64,000 nt of DNA from CAG-1782 sp964418255 (GTDB taxonomy: Bacteria > Bacillota > Clostridia > Christensenellales > DTU072): assembly GCA_964418255.1 (NCBI GenBank), contig CAYQKV010000006.1, positions 62,001 to 126,000 on the forward strand, read 5' to 3'. This document shows, in pieces, positions 1-9,600 of this stretch. Each line of letters opens with the position of its first letter. The first letter of the stretch is position 1. Both the position numbers and the translations under genes were made by a program. The notes beneath the pieces are model-generated. The model made no database searches. It had not been told where the DNA came from and saw only the letters and a program-made list of their open reading frames with translations.

Positions 1-47
1 CTACAATTAAATCAATAAAATAATTTTTTCTATAAAGGAGAAAAATA

Positions 48-464
48 ATGATAAAAATCATCGACGGTGCGAAAGGCACGGGCAAAACGAAAAAAATCAT
101 CGACTTATCGACTGCGGCGTTGGAAGAAAGAAAGGGAGACGCGGTTTTCCTCTCCACGACGACGAGATACAGAACGGAAATCAAACCTCAGATTAAGTTC
201 ATCGACGCGAAAGCCGAGGGAATCGACGGAAAAGATATGCTGTTCGGTTTCATAAAAGGTATGCTCGCCGCAAACTACGATATCGAATATATCTTTATCG
301 ACGGCGTGTATAAAATTATGGGCGTGGAAATCGACAGTCCCGAAATGGCGGAACTGTTTATGTTGCTCGATAAAATCGAGGAAAACTCCGACGTCAACTT
401 CATCCTTACGATAAGCTGCGACAGGGAAAAACTTCCTTCGTTTATCGCGAAATACATTGCGTAA
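48..464 (+). CDS. Small P-loop protein of unknown function
   Basis: The 138-residue product carries a Walker A motif, GAKGTGKT, at residues 7-14. A hydrophobic strand ending in Asp (YIFIDG, about residue 81) could serve as Walker B. No partner domain, membrane segment or DNA-binding motif is visible, so it looks like a stand-alone minimal NTP-binding protein. An AAGGAG ribosome site lies 7 bases before the ATG. thrC follows after 18 bases, so the two are probably co-transcribed; that neighbourhood does not reveal the function. NTP binding is inferred from the motif; the substrate and role are unknown. Confidence 0.75.
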   Translation: MIKIIDGAKGTGKTKKIIDLSTAALEERKGDAVFLSTTTRYRTEIKPQIKFIDAKAEGIDGKDMLFGFIKGMLAANYDIEYIFIDGVYKIMGVEIDSPEMAELFMLLDKIEENSDVNFILTISCDREKLPSFIAKYIA

Positions 465-482
465 CCGACGGGAGGAAAACCG

Positions 483-1958
483 ATGGAATTTTATTCGACC
501 CGAGGAGAGGGTCCGGTAAGCGGCGCGCGCGCGATAGTAAACGGCATCGCGGGCGACGGCGGTCTTTACGTTCCGTCCGAATTCCCCGCCGTTTCCGAAG
601 AAGAACTTCGCGATATGGCGGAACTCGAATATCCGGAAAGAGCGGCGTATATCCTCGGCAAATATCTTACGGAGTTCACTTACGAAGAACTCCTTTCGTA
701 TACGAAAAAAGCGTACGACCGTTTCGACGGATACCCCGCGCCCCTTACCAAAGTGGACGACGGCGTGTATATAATGGAACTGTGGCACGGTCCGACTTAC
801 GCGTTCAAAGACATCGCGCTCACCCTTCTTCCGCACCTTCTTACCGGAAGCAAAAAGAAAGAGGGCGTCGATAAAAAAACGCTTATTCTGGTAGCGACGA
901 GCGGAGATACGGGAAAAGCCGCGCTCGAAGGGTTCAAAGACGTGGAAGATACGGAAATCGTGGTGCTTTACCCGTCCGAGGGCGTAAGCGATATGCAGAA
1001 ATTGCAGATGGTTACCACCGACGGAAAAAACACCCACGTCATCGGAATAAAAGGCAACTTCGACGACGCGCAGACCGCGGTGAAAAAGATTTTCACGAGC
1101 GAAGAAATGAAAAAGAAGTTCGCGGAAAAAGGTTACGAACTAAGCAGCGCGAATTCGATTAACTTCGGCAGGCTCGCGCCGCAAATCGTGTACTATTTCA
1201 GTTCTTACCTCGATTTACTGTCCGAAGGGGAAATAGAACCCGGAGAAAAGGTGGATTTCGTCGTGCCGAGCGGCAACTTCGGAAATATCCTCGCGGGATA
1301 TTACGCGAAAAGAATGGGTCTTCCCATAAAACAACTCATCGTCGCAAGCAACGTAAACAACGTGCTTACCGAATTTTTCGACACGGGAGTTTATAACGCG
1401 AAAAGAACGTTCCATAAGACGATGAGCCCGTCTATGGATATACTCGTAAGCAGCAACCTCGAAAGACTCGTTTACGAAATGTTAAATAGAGAAAGCGACA
1501 AGGTTACCGACCTTATGAAAGAACTTTCGACGGAAGGAAGTTATTCGGTAGACGAAGACACGTTGTACGACGCCGCGCCCGAATTTTTGGGGTATTACAG
1601 CACGGAAGAAGAGACCAAAGAAGTCATCGGAAACGTGTTCGACGAATACGGATATTTGCTCGACCCGCATACGGCGGTGGCGGTAAGCGCGTATTTCAAG
1701 TTTATGAACGAAGCGTACGACGACGCGCCCGCGATAGTGCTCAGTACGGCTAACCCGTATAAGTTCCCGCAGAGCGTGCTCGAAGCGGTTTCGGAAACCA
1801 AAGAAACCGACGCGTTCAAAGCGGTGAAGAAACTCGAATTTGCTACGGGAGCGGAAATTCCCGACGGAATAGCGAATTTGAAGGAAAAACCCGTGTTGCA
1901 CGACCTCGTCGTGGATAAGGACGACATAGCCGAAGCGGTGCTCGCGGCGATAAAATAA
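483..1958 (+). CDS. thrC: Threonine synthase
   Basis: PLP-dependent enzyme that converts O-phosphohomoserine to threonine, the last step of threonine synthesis, in the cytoplasm. The 491 residues match the long bacterial class of ThrC. The N-terminal domain starts with FYSTRGEGPVSGARAI. The PLP-lysine region reads HGPTYAFKDIAL, and the phosphate-binding stretch ATSGDTGKAAL follows. A later SGNFGNILAGYYAK segment is also typical of the family. A GGAGG site precedes the ATG. It sits between the P-loop gene and trpS in a tight plus-strand run. No other threonine-pathway gene is next to it. Confidence 0.95.
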   Translation: MEFYSTRGEGPVSGARAIVNGIAGDGGLYVPSEFPAVSEEELRDMAELEYPERAAYILGKYLTEFTYEELLSYTKKAYDRFDGYPAPLTKVDDGVYIMELWHGPTYAFKDIALTLLPHLLTGSKKKEGVDKKTLILVATSGDTGKAALEGFKDVEDTEIVVLYPSEGVSDMQKLQMVTTDGKNTHVIGIKGNFDDAQTAVKKIFTSEEMKKKFAEKGYELSSANSINFGRLAPQIVYYFSSYLDLLSEGEIEPGEKVDFVVPSGNFGNILAGYYAKRMGLPIKQLIVASNVNNVLTEFFDTGVYNAKRTFHKTMSPSMDILVSSNLERLVYEMLNRESDKVTDLMKELSTEGSYSVDEDTLYDAAPEFLGYYSTEEETKEVIGNVFDEYGYLLDPHTAVAVSAYFKFMNEAYDDAPAIVLSTANPYKFPQSVLEAVSETKETDAFKAVKKLEFATGAEIPDGIANLKEKPVLHDLVVDKDDIAEAVLAAIK

Positions 1959-1987
1959 AACCGAGAATAAACGGATAAAGGATAAAT

Positions 1988-2989
1988 ATGATAGGCGATA
2001 AAAAAATCGTTTACAGCGCGGTGCAACCGACGGGCTGTATAACGCTGGGAAACTATATAGGTGCTATCGGAAACTGGCTTAAACTCGCGGACGAGTACGA
2101 GAGCATTTTCGCGATAGCCGATTTGCACGCGCTTACCGTAAGGCAGGTGCCGGCGGAATATCGGCAAAGAGCGATAAGTTTCTTCGCGCAGTACCTTGCG
2201 TGCGGACTCGACCCGAACAAGAGCATAATGTATTTTCAGTCGCACGTTCCGCAACACACAGAACTAACCTGGATACTCAACTGTTTTACCTATATCGGCG
2301 AGACGTCGAGAATGACGCAGTTCAAGGATAAAGCGGCAAAACACGCCGACAACGTCAACGTCGGACTTTTGGACTACCCCGTGCTTATGGCGGCGGATAT
2401 TCTATTATATCAAACCGATTTTGTACCCGTGGGGATAGACCAGAAACAGCACCTCGAACTGTCGAGAGACCTTGCCGTAAGGTTCAATAATTTATATTCG
2501 CCTACGTTTACCGTGCCCGAACCATATATTCCGAAACAGGGCGCGAAGATTTATTCCTTGCAGGAACCGACTAAAAAGATGAGCAAGTCCGACCCCGACG
2601 CGAACGCGACGGTGAGCCTGATAGACGCGCCCGAAGACATTATGCGTAAATTTAAGCGCGCGGTTACCGATTGCGACGCGTGCGTAAGGTACGACGAAGT
2701 GAATAAACCCGGGGTGAGCAACCTCCTGACCATTCTCGAAGCGGTTACGGGAAAGAGCGTAAACTACTGGGAAAAAGAGTTCGAAGGCAAAGGATACGCC
2801 GAACTGAAAACAACGTGCGGAGAAGCCGTCGTGGAAAAACTTAGACCGATAAGGGAAGAGTATCAAAGACTCATCGCGGACAAAGGGTATATTTTGCAGG
2901 TGGCGAAAGAGGGAGCGGAAAAAGCGAGAAGAATCGCGCAGAAGACGGTTTCCAAAGTGTACAGAAAAATAGGTCTGGTAGAAGGCTGA
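1988..2989 (+). CDS. trpS: Tryptophanyl-tRNA synthetase
   Basis: Class I aminoacyl-tRNA synthetase that charges tRNA-Trp. The 333 residues are the usual bacterial length. The HIGH-equivalent motif is in the form typical of TrpRS (QPTGCITLGNYIGA, residues 13-26). The KMSKS loop is intact (KKMSKSDPDA). DYPVLMAADILLYQ and the VGIDQKQHLELSRDLA segment are standard Rossmann-fold landmarks. The TGA stop shares its last base with the ATG of the next gene, implying translational coupling. The gene lies 29 bases after thrC; no T-box leader is seen upstream. Confidence 0.96.
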   Translation: MIGDKKIVYSAVQPTGCITLGNYIGAIGNWLKLADEYESIFAIADLHALTVRQVPAEYRQRAISFFAQYLACGLDPNKSIMYFQSHVPQHTELTWILNCFTYIGETSRMTQFKDKAAKHADNVNVGLLDYPVLMAADILLYQTDFVPVGIDQKQHLELSRDLAVRFNNLYSPTFTVPEPYIPKQGAKIYSLQEPTKKMSKSDPDANATVSLIDAPEDIMRKFKRAVTDCDACVRYDEVNKPGVSNLLTILEAVTGKSVNYWEKEFEGKGYAELKTTCGEAVVEKLRPIREEYQRLIADKGYILQVAKEGAEKARRIAQKTVSKVYRKIGLVEG

Positions 2990-3849
2990 TGTTCGGTTAC
3001 GTCACGATTGATAAACCCAATATATTGATTAAGGACTACCAAACTTACCGTTCTTACTATTGCGGGATTTGCAAAGCGATAGGAAAAAGAACGGGAAACC
3101 TTATGCGTTTTACCCTTAACTACGATATAGTTTTGCTCGCACTGCTTGCGTATAACTACGAAAACGCCGACCCGATTTTCAAAAACGGACGGTGCCCCGT
3201 ACACGCGCTTAAAAAAGTCGAGTATGTCGAAGATAACGACGGGATACTGGCAAAGATAAGCGACGTGAATACCGTGCTGGGGTATTATAAAGTCACCGAC
3301 GACGTAATAGACGAAGGCAAGCGGCGCGTAATAAAAGGCGTTATTAAGGGATATTATAATAAAGCGAGGAAAAGACTGCCCGAGTTTTCCGAAAGCGTGA
3401 AGAAAGGGTATGAAAGACTGCGCGAAATGGAAAAAACGAACGCAAGCGCGGACGCGCTCGGAGAAGCGTTCGGACGGATACTTATGAAAGCGGGCGACGC
3501 GGTCACCGATAAATGCGACGCGAAGATGCGCGAACTGCTCTTTTGGGTCGGGAAATGGATATACGTTCTGGACGCGATTGACGACGTAAAGGAAGATTGC
3601 GAAAAACAAAATTTTAACCCTTTTTTAAGGGATAATAAATGTTGGAATGATACCGTGTGGGAGAAAGCGGAACAAGAGGCGCGCGTTATTCTGTTCGAAA
3701 CGATTGAGAAAATACGAAAAGTATACGATTCGATGGATATAAAGATAAGCGAAGGCGCGCTGAGCAATATAATTTATCTCGGCTTTAAGAGCCGAACCGA
3801 GAGAGTTCTCGAAGGAAGAGGTCAAAAATGTCAAAAAATCCGTTTGTAG
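2989..3849 (+). CDS. DUF5685 family protein
   Basis: 286-residue protein opening with MFGYVTIDKPNI and a conserved YYCGICKAIGKRTG segment (about residues 24-37), the hallmark of DUF5685, a family of unknown biochemical function common in Clostridia. A mostly helical body follows, with WVGKWIYVLDAIDDVKED around residue 185, which includes an acidic helix. The start codon overlaps the trpS stop (ATGA type), and the last 22 bases overlap the J-domain-like gene, so these are translationally coupled. DUF5685 genes commonly sit beside J-domain genes, as here, which suggests a shared process. No catalytic role can be assigned. Confidence 0.8.
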   Translation: MFGYVTIDKPNILIKDYQTYRSYYCGICKAIGKRTGNLMRFTLNYDIVLLALLAYNYENADPIFKNGRCPVHALKKVEYVEDNDGILAKISDVNTVLGYYKVTDDVIDEGKRRVIKGVIKGYYNKARKRLPEFSESVKKGYERLREMEKTNASADALGEAFGRILMKAGDAVTDKCDAKMRELLFWVGKWIYVLDAIDDVKEDCEKQNFNPFLRDNKCWNDTVWEKAEQEARVILFETIEKIRKVYDSMDIKISEGALSNIIYLGFKSRTERVLEGRGQKCQKIRL

Positions 3850-4493
3850 TGTTGGGAATAAACAGCGACGCGTCGAAAGACGACGTCTATTACGCATACA
3901 GGGATATGCGTTCCAAATACGAAAGCCTCAGGTTCGAACCCGGCGAAGTCGGGGAAGAGGCTTGCCTTAAACTCGAAGAAATCGAAGCGGCGTACGACGA
4001 CGCGATAAAGATAATCGAAGAACGGGAAGTAGGCGGAGTAGGCGAAGACACGAGAACGCGCTTTACCAACGAAAATCTCGACGCGGCGGAAAAATGCGTA
4101 AAGGAAAACCGCATCGACGACGCGCAGAAATACCTCGACGACTGTACGACGAGAACCGCGCGGTGGCACTATTTACAGTCGGCTGTGTTTTACCGTAAAA
4201 ACTGGGCGGGAGACGCGCTTAAACAACTCGAACTCGCCTGCAATATGGAACCGGGCAACAAGAAATACGCGGACGCGAGAGCCGCTATGGAAAAACACGT
4301 CAAGGCGAATACCACGGCGCAGGGCAATTCGTTTTACGAGAACGGAACGAAAGCGGAGCGTTCGTACGCGGACAGTACGAGAGATTATTCGAGACAGCCG
4401 AGAGGGTGCACGGTGTGCGACGTCTGCAACGGGCTTATATGCGCGGACTGCTGTTGCGAATGTATGGGCGGGGATTTAATATCCTGTTGCTGA
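3828..4493 (+). CDS. Degenerate J-domain protein with Cys-rich tail
   Basis: 221 residues. The first 65 resemble a DnaJ J-domain (NPFVVLGINSDASKDDVYYAYRDMRSKYE), but the HPD tripeptide needed to stimulate Hsp70 ATPase is missing: after YRDMRSKYE comes SLRFEPG. The middle (about 85-155) is helical with a TPR-like look (AEKCVKENRIDDAQKYLDDC). The last 30 residues are rich in cysteine (CTVCDVCNGLICADCCCEC), which suggests metal binding. An AGAGG site lies inside the end of the preceding gene and favours this start. It is coupled to the DUF5685 gene and ends one base before the next ATG. It is probably not a classical Hsp40. Confidence 0.78.
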   Translation: MSKNPFVVLGINSDASKDDVYYAYRDMRSKYESLRFEPGEVGEEACLKLEEIEAAYDDAIKIIEEREVGGVGEDTRTRFTNENLDAAEKCVKENRIDDAQKYLDDCTTRTARWHYLQSAVFYRKNWAGDALKQLELACNMEPGNKKYADARAAMEKHVKANTTAQGNSFYENGTKAERSYADSTRDYSRQPRGCTVCDVCNGLICADCCCECMGGDLISCC

Positions 4494-4494
4494 A

Positions 4495-5043
4495 ATGCGC
4501 AAAACAAACGCCAAAGACTTAGGAATACGGATTGCGCTCGCGGGCGTAGGGACCGCGCTCAGCGTGGCGTTTATAGCGCTGTCATATTATCTCAGTTTTA
4601 TGACTCTGAGCTTCACCGTATTGACTTCGGTGGGGATAATGTGCCCGCTTGCAAAAAACTATTACAGAGAGGGAATTCTGACGGCGATTGCCGCGGGAGT
4701 AATCGGATTTTTCATCGCGAATATAAAAATCGTGCCGTATGCAATGGCGAGCGGACTGTACGTCGTGCTCACCGTCTTTTTGCATAACAAAAAAGTAAAC
4801 GTCATTATTCTGACAGCGGTTAAACTCGCGTATTCCTGCCTCGTCTTCTGGATAATTTACAAAGTGACGGGGTCGCTCGTCGTAAATTACGATAAACTTA
4901 CTTTTCTTTCAAAATTCAACGAAGTCGGAGTGTACGCTCTTCTCAACGTCCTGTTCAGCATAGCTTTTATAGTCTACGACTTATTGCTTGTAAAAGGATA
5001 CGAGTACGCCTGTAAGGTCGCCGCGAAAGCGATAAAGAAATAG
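4495..5043 (+). CDS. Multi-pass membrane protein
   Basis: 182 residues with about five or six hydrophobic segments, the first at roughly residues 10-30 and the last near 140-165, and a basic C-terminus (AAKAIKK). Size and layout are reminiscent of small integral membrane proteins such as ECF S-components, but I see no family signature. The ATG is separated by one base from the stop of the Cys-rich J-domain-like gene, so it is the last member of a coupled three-gene unit. CCGCGG repeats followed by AATTTT lie just downstream and may form a weak terminator. Function unknown. Confidence 0.7.
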   Translation: MRKTNAKDLGIRIALAGVGTALSVAFIALSYYLSFMTLSFTVLTSVGIMCPLAKNYYREGILTAIAAGVIGFFIANIKIVPYAMASGLYVVLTVFLHNKKVNVIILTAVKLAYSCLVFWIIYKVTGSLVVNYDKLTFLSKFNEVGVYALLNVLFSIAFIVYDLLLVKGYEYACKVAAKAIKK

Positions 5044-5088
5044 CCGCGGATAAAACGGATAAGAGAGGATAAAAGCAGCCGCGGAATT

Positions 5089-5463
5089 TTAAGCAAAAGA
5101 ACTTTTTTTGTATTCCATTCGGGAAACTTTTTCGGAAAGAGGAACGTCGTTGTCTTCGGTGGCCTTTACCGCCGAGAAGAGAACTTCGTTTACGTAGGCG
5201 TTGGCGATGTTGTAGTAGATTTCCTTGCCTTTACGGAGACTTGTGACGATTTTTCTGTCTTTCAGTATGCGGAGTTGATGAGAAACCGTGCTCTGATTGA
5301 GCCCGAGACACTTCGACAGGTCGTTTACGTTGAGTTCGCTCACCGACAAAAGAATAATGATTTTTATCCGCGTTTCCTGCGAAAAAACCGAGAAAAACTC
5401 CCCGATGTTCCGAAGAGCGTCGTCCCCGGGCATATATTGAGACAATAATTCGTCAAGCGTCAT
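5089..5463 (-). CDS. ArsR-family transcriptional regulator
   Basis: A 124-residue winged-helix repressor-like protein. The HTH reads DLSKCLGLNQSTVSHQLRIL, followed by the wing KDRKIVTSLRKGKEIYYNI, which is characteristic of ArsR/SmtB proteins. The ATG at 5463 is preferred over longer upstream frames because an AGAGG site lies just before it (about 5470-5474). The reading frame upstream of it is low-complexity and antisense to the small Cys-Gly peptide gene. No obvious metal-binding Cys pair is seen in the recognition helix, so the inducer is unclear. It is divergent from the 55-residue peptide gene and ung, and may regulate either the peptide gene or itself. Confidence 0.88.
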   Translation of the reverse strand: MTLDELLSQYMPGDDALRNIGEFFSVFSQETRIKIIILLSVSELNVNDLSKCLGLNQSTVSHQLRILKDRKIVTSLRKGKEIYYNIANAYVNEVLFSAVKATEDNDVPLSEKVSRMEYKKSSFA

Positions 5464-5563
5464 ATGTACCTCTCCGTAATTTTTAATAAAAATATTGTAA
5501 AACGGTAACAAACGCGAATAACCGCGCATATTGTAGAATAAACGATTATTTCGGAGGTACGAC

Positions 5564-5731
5564 TTGAACAACAACACACTGCCGCTTCTTTTGCTTTTTC
5601 TGCTCAGCGGTAACGGCGATAACGGAACGAGCGACAACCGTACTATGCTGGCTATGTGTCTGAGTCTCTTGCTTCTCTTCGACGACCCCTCGGACTGCGG
5701 GTGCGGATGCGGATGCGGAAACGATTTCTGA
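5564..5731 (+). CDS. 55-residue Leu-rich and Cys-Gly-tailed small protein
   Basis: Small frame with a TTG start placed eight bases after a strong CGGAGG site (5552-5557). The product has two leucine-rich stretches (residues 6-14 and 29-39) separated by an Asn/Gly/Asp linker. It ends in an alternating Cys-Gly run (CGCGCGCG, residues 45-52) then NDF. The layout suggests a small membrane-associated or coat-like structural peptide. The Cys-Gly tail could bind metal or cross-link. It sits between divergent arsR and ung. I do not recognise a named family. The start and its ribosome site are seen directly; expression is inferred. Confidence 0.6.
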   Translation: MNNNTLPLLLLFLLSGNGDNGTSDNRTMLAMCLSLLLLFDDPSDCGCGCGCGNDF

Positions 5732-5748
5732 TAAATTATGCGACGTAC

Positions 5749-5777
5749 TTGAAAAAAAACGGGAAGCAAAGTATAAT
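5749..5777 (+). promoter_or_regulatory. Promoter of ung
   Basis: TTGAAA at 5749-5754 and TATAAT at 5772-5777 are separated by exactly 17 bases. Transcription would begin near 5784, giving a short leader that carries the ACGGAGG ribosome site of ung. The -35 begins 18 bases after the stop of the small Cys-Gly peptide. Confidence 0.75.
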
Positions 5778-5809
5778 ATCTGCGTAAGACTTTTACGGAG
5801 GAAAAATTT

Positions 5810-6475
5810 ATGGTACATTTCGGCAACGACTGGGACGAAGTGCTCAAAGGGGAATTCGACAAGGAATACTACACCATTCTTCGCGGCTTTCTCAAACACG
5901 AATACGCAGAGGAGACGATTTATCCCCCGATGTACGACATTTTTAACGCGTTTAAGGCGACGCCGTACTCGAAAGTAAAAGTCGTAATCTTGGGACAGGA
6001 CCCCTACCACCGCCCGAATCAGGCGCACGGAATGTGCTTTTCCGTCAAAGAAAAAATGCCTCTTCCCGCTTCGCTTAAAAATATTTATGCAGAACTAAAC
6101 AGCGATTTAGGTATCCCGATTTCAAGAAACGGATGCCTGAAACACTGGGCGGAGCAAGGCGTTCTGCTTCTCAACACCGTGCTTACGGTAAGGGAAGGAC
6201 AGCCCCTTTCTCATAAGGGCTACGGATGGGAGACGTTCACCGACGACGTTATGAAAAAACTCAACGAACGGGACGACCCGATAGTCTTTCTTCTTTGGGG
6301 CACGCCCGCGAAAAAGAAGGGGATGCTTATAACCAACCCGAAACATTACAAACTCTGCGCGGCGCATCCGTCGCCGCTATCCGCGCACTACGGTTTTTTC
6401 GGGTGCAAACACTTTTCCGAAACCAACAAAATTCTCGAAAGCCTCGGAAAAACTCCGATTGACTGGAAAGTATAA
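5810..6475 (+). CDS. ung: Uracil-DNA glycosylase, family 1
   Basis: Removes uracil from DNA as the first step of base excision repair. The 221 residues match family 1 UDG. The catalytic water-activating loop is GQDPYHRPNQAHGMCFSV (about residues 62-79, with the Asp in QDPYH). The uracil-binding LLLNTVLTVREGQPLSHKG stretch and the HPSPLSAHYGFFGCKHF minor-groove loop are all present. A GGAGG site precedes the ATG, and the gene has its own promoter. It is monocistronic as far as can be seen, followed by an unrelated lipoprotein gene with a separate promoter. Confidence 0.97.
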   Translation: MVHFGNDWDEVLKGEFDKEYYTILRGFLKHEYAEETIYPPMYDIFNAFKATPYSKVKVVILGQDPYHRPNQAHGMCFSVKEKMPLPASLKNIYAELNSDLGIPISRNGCLKHWAEQGVLLLNTVLTVREGQPLSHKGYGWETFTDDVMKKLNERDDPIVFLLWGTPAKKKGMLITNPKHYKLCAAHPSPLSAHYGFFGCKHFSETNKILESLGKTPIDWKV

Positions 6476-6573
6476 AGGAAATTTTCCGCGTTTTTCGCGG
6501 CGAATAACGAGCAAGGGGTAAAATATTTAATTAAACTCTCCCTTAATTATGCGGAAAAAATAAGATTTAGGTA

Positions 6574-6602
6574 TTGCTTTTTTGCGGTACTTACTTTATA
6601 AT
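6574..6602 (+). promoter_or_regulatory. Promoter of Ig-like lipoprotein gene
   Basis: TTGCTT (6574-6579), 17-base spacer, TATAAT (6597-6602). The predicted start site near 6609 lies downstream of the earlier in-frame TTG at 6582. That excludes the longer start and supports the TTG at 6639. Confidence 0.75.
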
Positions 6603-6638
6603 ATTTATATTAGTAAATATAGGGAGAGCTTCGGCGTT

Positions 6639-9600
6639 TTGAAAAAGAGAATTTTTTTAATACTGCTTCTTGTTGCGATTGTCGCCGTCACCGCCGTTGC
6701 GTGCACGGTAGACGTTAAACGCGCCGACCCGAAAGTCGTCTCCGTTTCCATAGACGGAATTACGAAAACGACTTACACCGCCTGCGACGAGCTCAATATC
6801 AGCGGAGCGTACGTCATCGCGGTTTACGACAACGGTAAAAACGAAAGATTTCCCTTGACGACGGATATGCTCGACAAGACGAGTTTCGATATGAACGAAC
6901 CCGGAGAGCAGAAAGTCCGCGTGGTCTACCAAGGACAGAGCGCGACGTTTACCATAACCGTTCTTCCCTGGGACCTCACTTCGGTGGAACTCGACAGCGT
7001 GCCTTACGTGCTTCATTACGTCGTGGGCGAGGAAGTCGACGTTGAAGGCGCGAGAATTAAATGCAGCTTCGAAGGGAATAAGACCAAGTATTACGAAGTC
7101 ACCAAAGATATGCTTAAACCTTACGACAACGAGACCGTGGGCACGACTACGGTCGCTTTGTCTTATTACGGCGTCGAAATGAGTTTCGACGTCGATTTTT
7201 CCGAAAAAACCCCGATAGGCGTCAAAATAGTGGATTCCGCGGCAAACAACTTCGTTTTTGTCGGACAGGGCGATAAATACGACGTGACGGGTATGACGGT
7301 GCGCGTCACTTACGACAACGACCAGACCCCGCAGTACGACGTGAAAACCGAACTTGAAAAAGACGTTTTCATCAGCATAGACGATACCTCGGCGCGCGCG
7401 CTCGACGCCGTGCTTATGTATTATCCGTCCGATTACAAAGAGACGTATACTTACAGATTTTTCGGGCTTCCCAGAGTTTCGGCGGGAGAAACCGTCGTTC
7501 CCGGGCAGGAACTCGCATCCAACAAAATCGACCGCGGCGGACAGGAAATCGTGCTCGACCCGATAACGAGCAAGAGTTACGGAACGGTAAAAAGCATCGA
7601 TTCCAACTCCGACGGCAGCAGAACTATGACGGTCTCTACGCTTGTTTCTTACGACCTTACCACCGTGGAAACGCACGTGGGAGCAATTATTGCGGACAAC
7701 GGTTATATAGGAAGATACGGAAGCGCGCTTGTGTACGCGAAAGGCGGCGGCGTGGTGGAGAGCGTGGAAAACGGAGTGGTTACGATAAAAACCGCGCCCA
7801 CGGCGGTGTTTGTCAGCAACGTTAAAGAGAAGAGTTTTTCTTCTATGGAAATAATTTCATATCCCACGCCCCTTAACTATACCGACACGACGCTGGACGG
7901 AATGATAGAGGGCGACGTAATAAACAAAGCCACGGGAAGCGTGCGCGTTACTTACGACGACGGCTCGAAAGAAGTTTTCGGTATGGACGACGCGAAAATA
8001 AGCCTGGTAAACTACGGAAAAGACTCGGTAAACGACGCGTTTGCGCTTGTCCCGGGAAGAAACAGAATACTCGTCGTATACGGCGGCGTTATAACGAATT
8101 GCACCGAATTCTACGCGACGGTGGAAAGTAAGTACCCCGTTCAGCTCGTTATCGACGCGGATACGATAAGCGGCAGAGAATTTTACTACGGAGATTCGAT
8201 TTCCGTTTCCGCTATGACTTACCACGTCGTTTACAACAACGGCGACATAGGCGCGGCGGAACAGATAACCGCGGATATGGTGGAAGAAGGGTATTCCCTT
8301 ATCTGCCAGCCCGCAAACAATCCGTATCAGGCGCAAATCGTTTTCCGACTTCCCGACAGGTATCTGAAACTCATTCCGCAGGAAGAAAACGGCGACAGGG
8401 AGTACGTAAAACCCACGTGCTATTACAACGTGTCTCCGCAACCGATAAACTCCGTCGATTTCATAACGAAACCGTATAAAGTGTACGTCGCGGACAAAAA
8501 CGACATTTCATACGAAGGAGCGGCGCTCGACGTTTATTACAGAAACAACGAAAGAGTTACGAGAAGACTTACCGGAGACAACCCGCTTACCGTCATAAAC
8601 GAAAGACTTTCGGGAGACTGGGAAGAAATAGAAGAATACGACTTTTCGGGAAGCGGCGAAAGACTGTACGTGTTCACGCGAGACAGCGACAACGCGGCGA
8701 TACCGATAAATTCCATAGTGAGAAAGAAACACAGCGGATACGAAGCGAGAGCGGTGTACGTAGACGAATACGGAGTGAAGAGCAAGACGTACGCGTCGTT
8801 CGGGTACTACCTCCTCGAAGGCGGGAAAACCGTCTCTTCGATTAAACTCACCGTGCTTAAAGACGCGGACGGAAAAGAGTATTACAAAAAGAACTATACG
8901 CAGTACGAAGACTGGAACCTTTCGGGACTGGAACTTACCGTGACGTATTCCGACGGAAAGACGGAAATCGTAGACGTTTTGCCCGAAATGATTTACGCGG
9001 GAAGCACGCAGAATATGGGCGCGGACGTCGCGGTTAAATTCACCTACCTCGGCGCGACCGACGACAATACGCTTTCCATAAACGTAACCGAACGCAAACC
9101 CACCGATATAACGTTGGTGAGAAAGGGAAAAGAAGACTACGTCGGAAGATACGGAACGAAAATGGATTTTTCCGGGTATATGTTCAGACTGACGTACAAC
9201 GCGGGACCCGCCGAACAGATTAGCGGAGCGATGCTCTCGGGTATTTCCGACAGAGAGGTTTCCTCGGGTTGGTGGTATAAGATGTACAACGTAAGAGGCG
9301 AAGTCGTGGATAACCTCATTCAACCCGGCACGGTCGTGTACGAACTGTACTATTCGTATCCCGACGCGAATGCGGAAAACGGAAAGGGTTACAGCTACGT
9401 ATGCTCGATGAGATATACCGACGTGTTGCAGGCTATCGCAATCGACCCGTACGACGAAGAAGCGAGCGTTTACGCGATAGAGGTCGTGGAAAACAGAAGC
9501 GGCGTGGTGGGAATAAGATACGAACAGAATATCGAATTCGACGGGAAAGTGCTCAATCCCACGAACGGAAATTCGGTCAACGAAGAATCCGACGTGCCCG

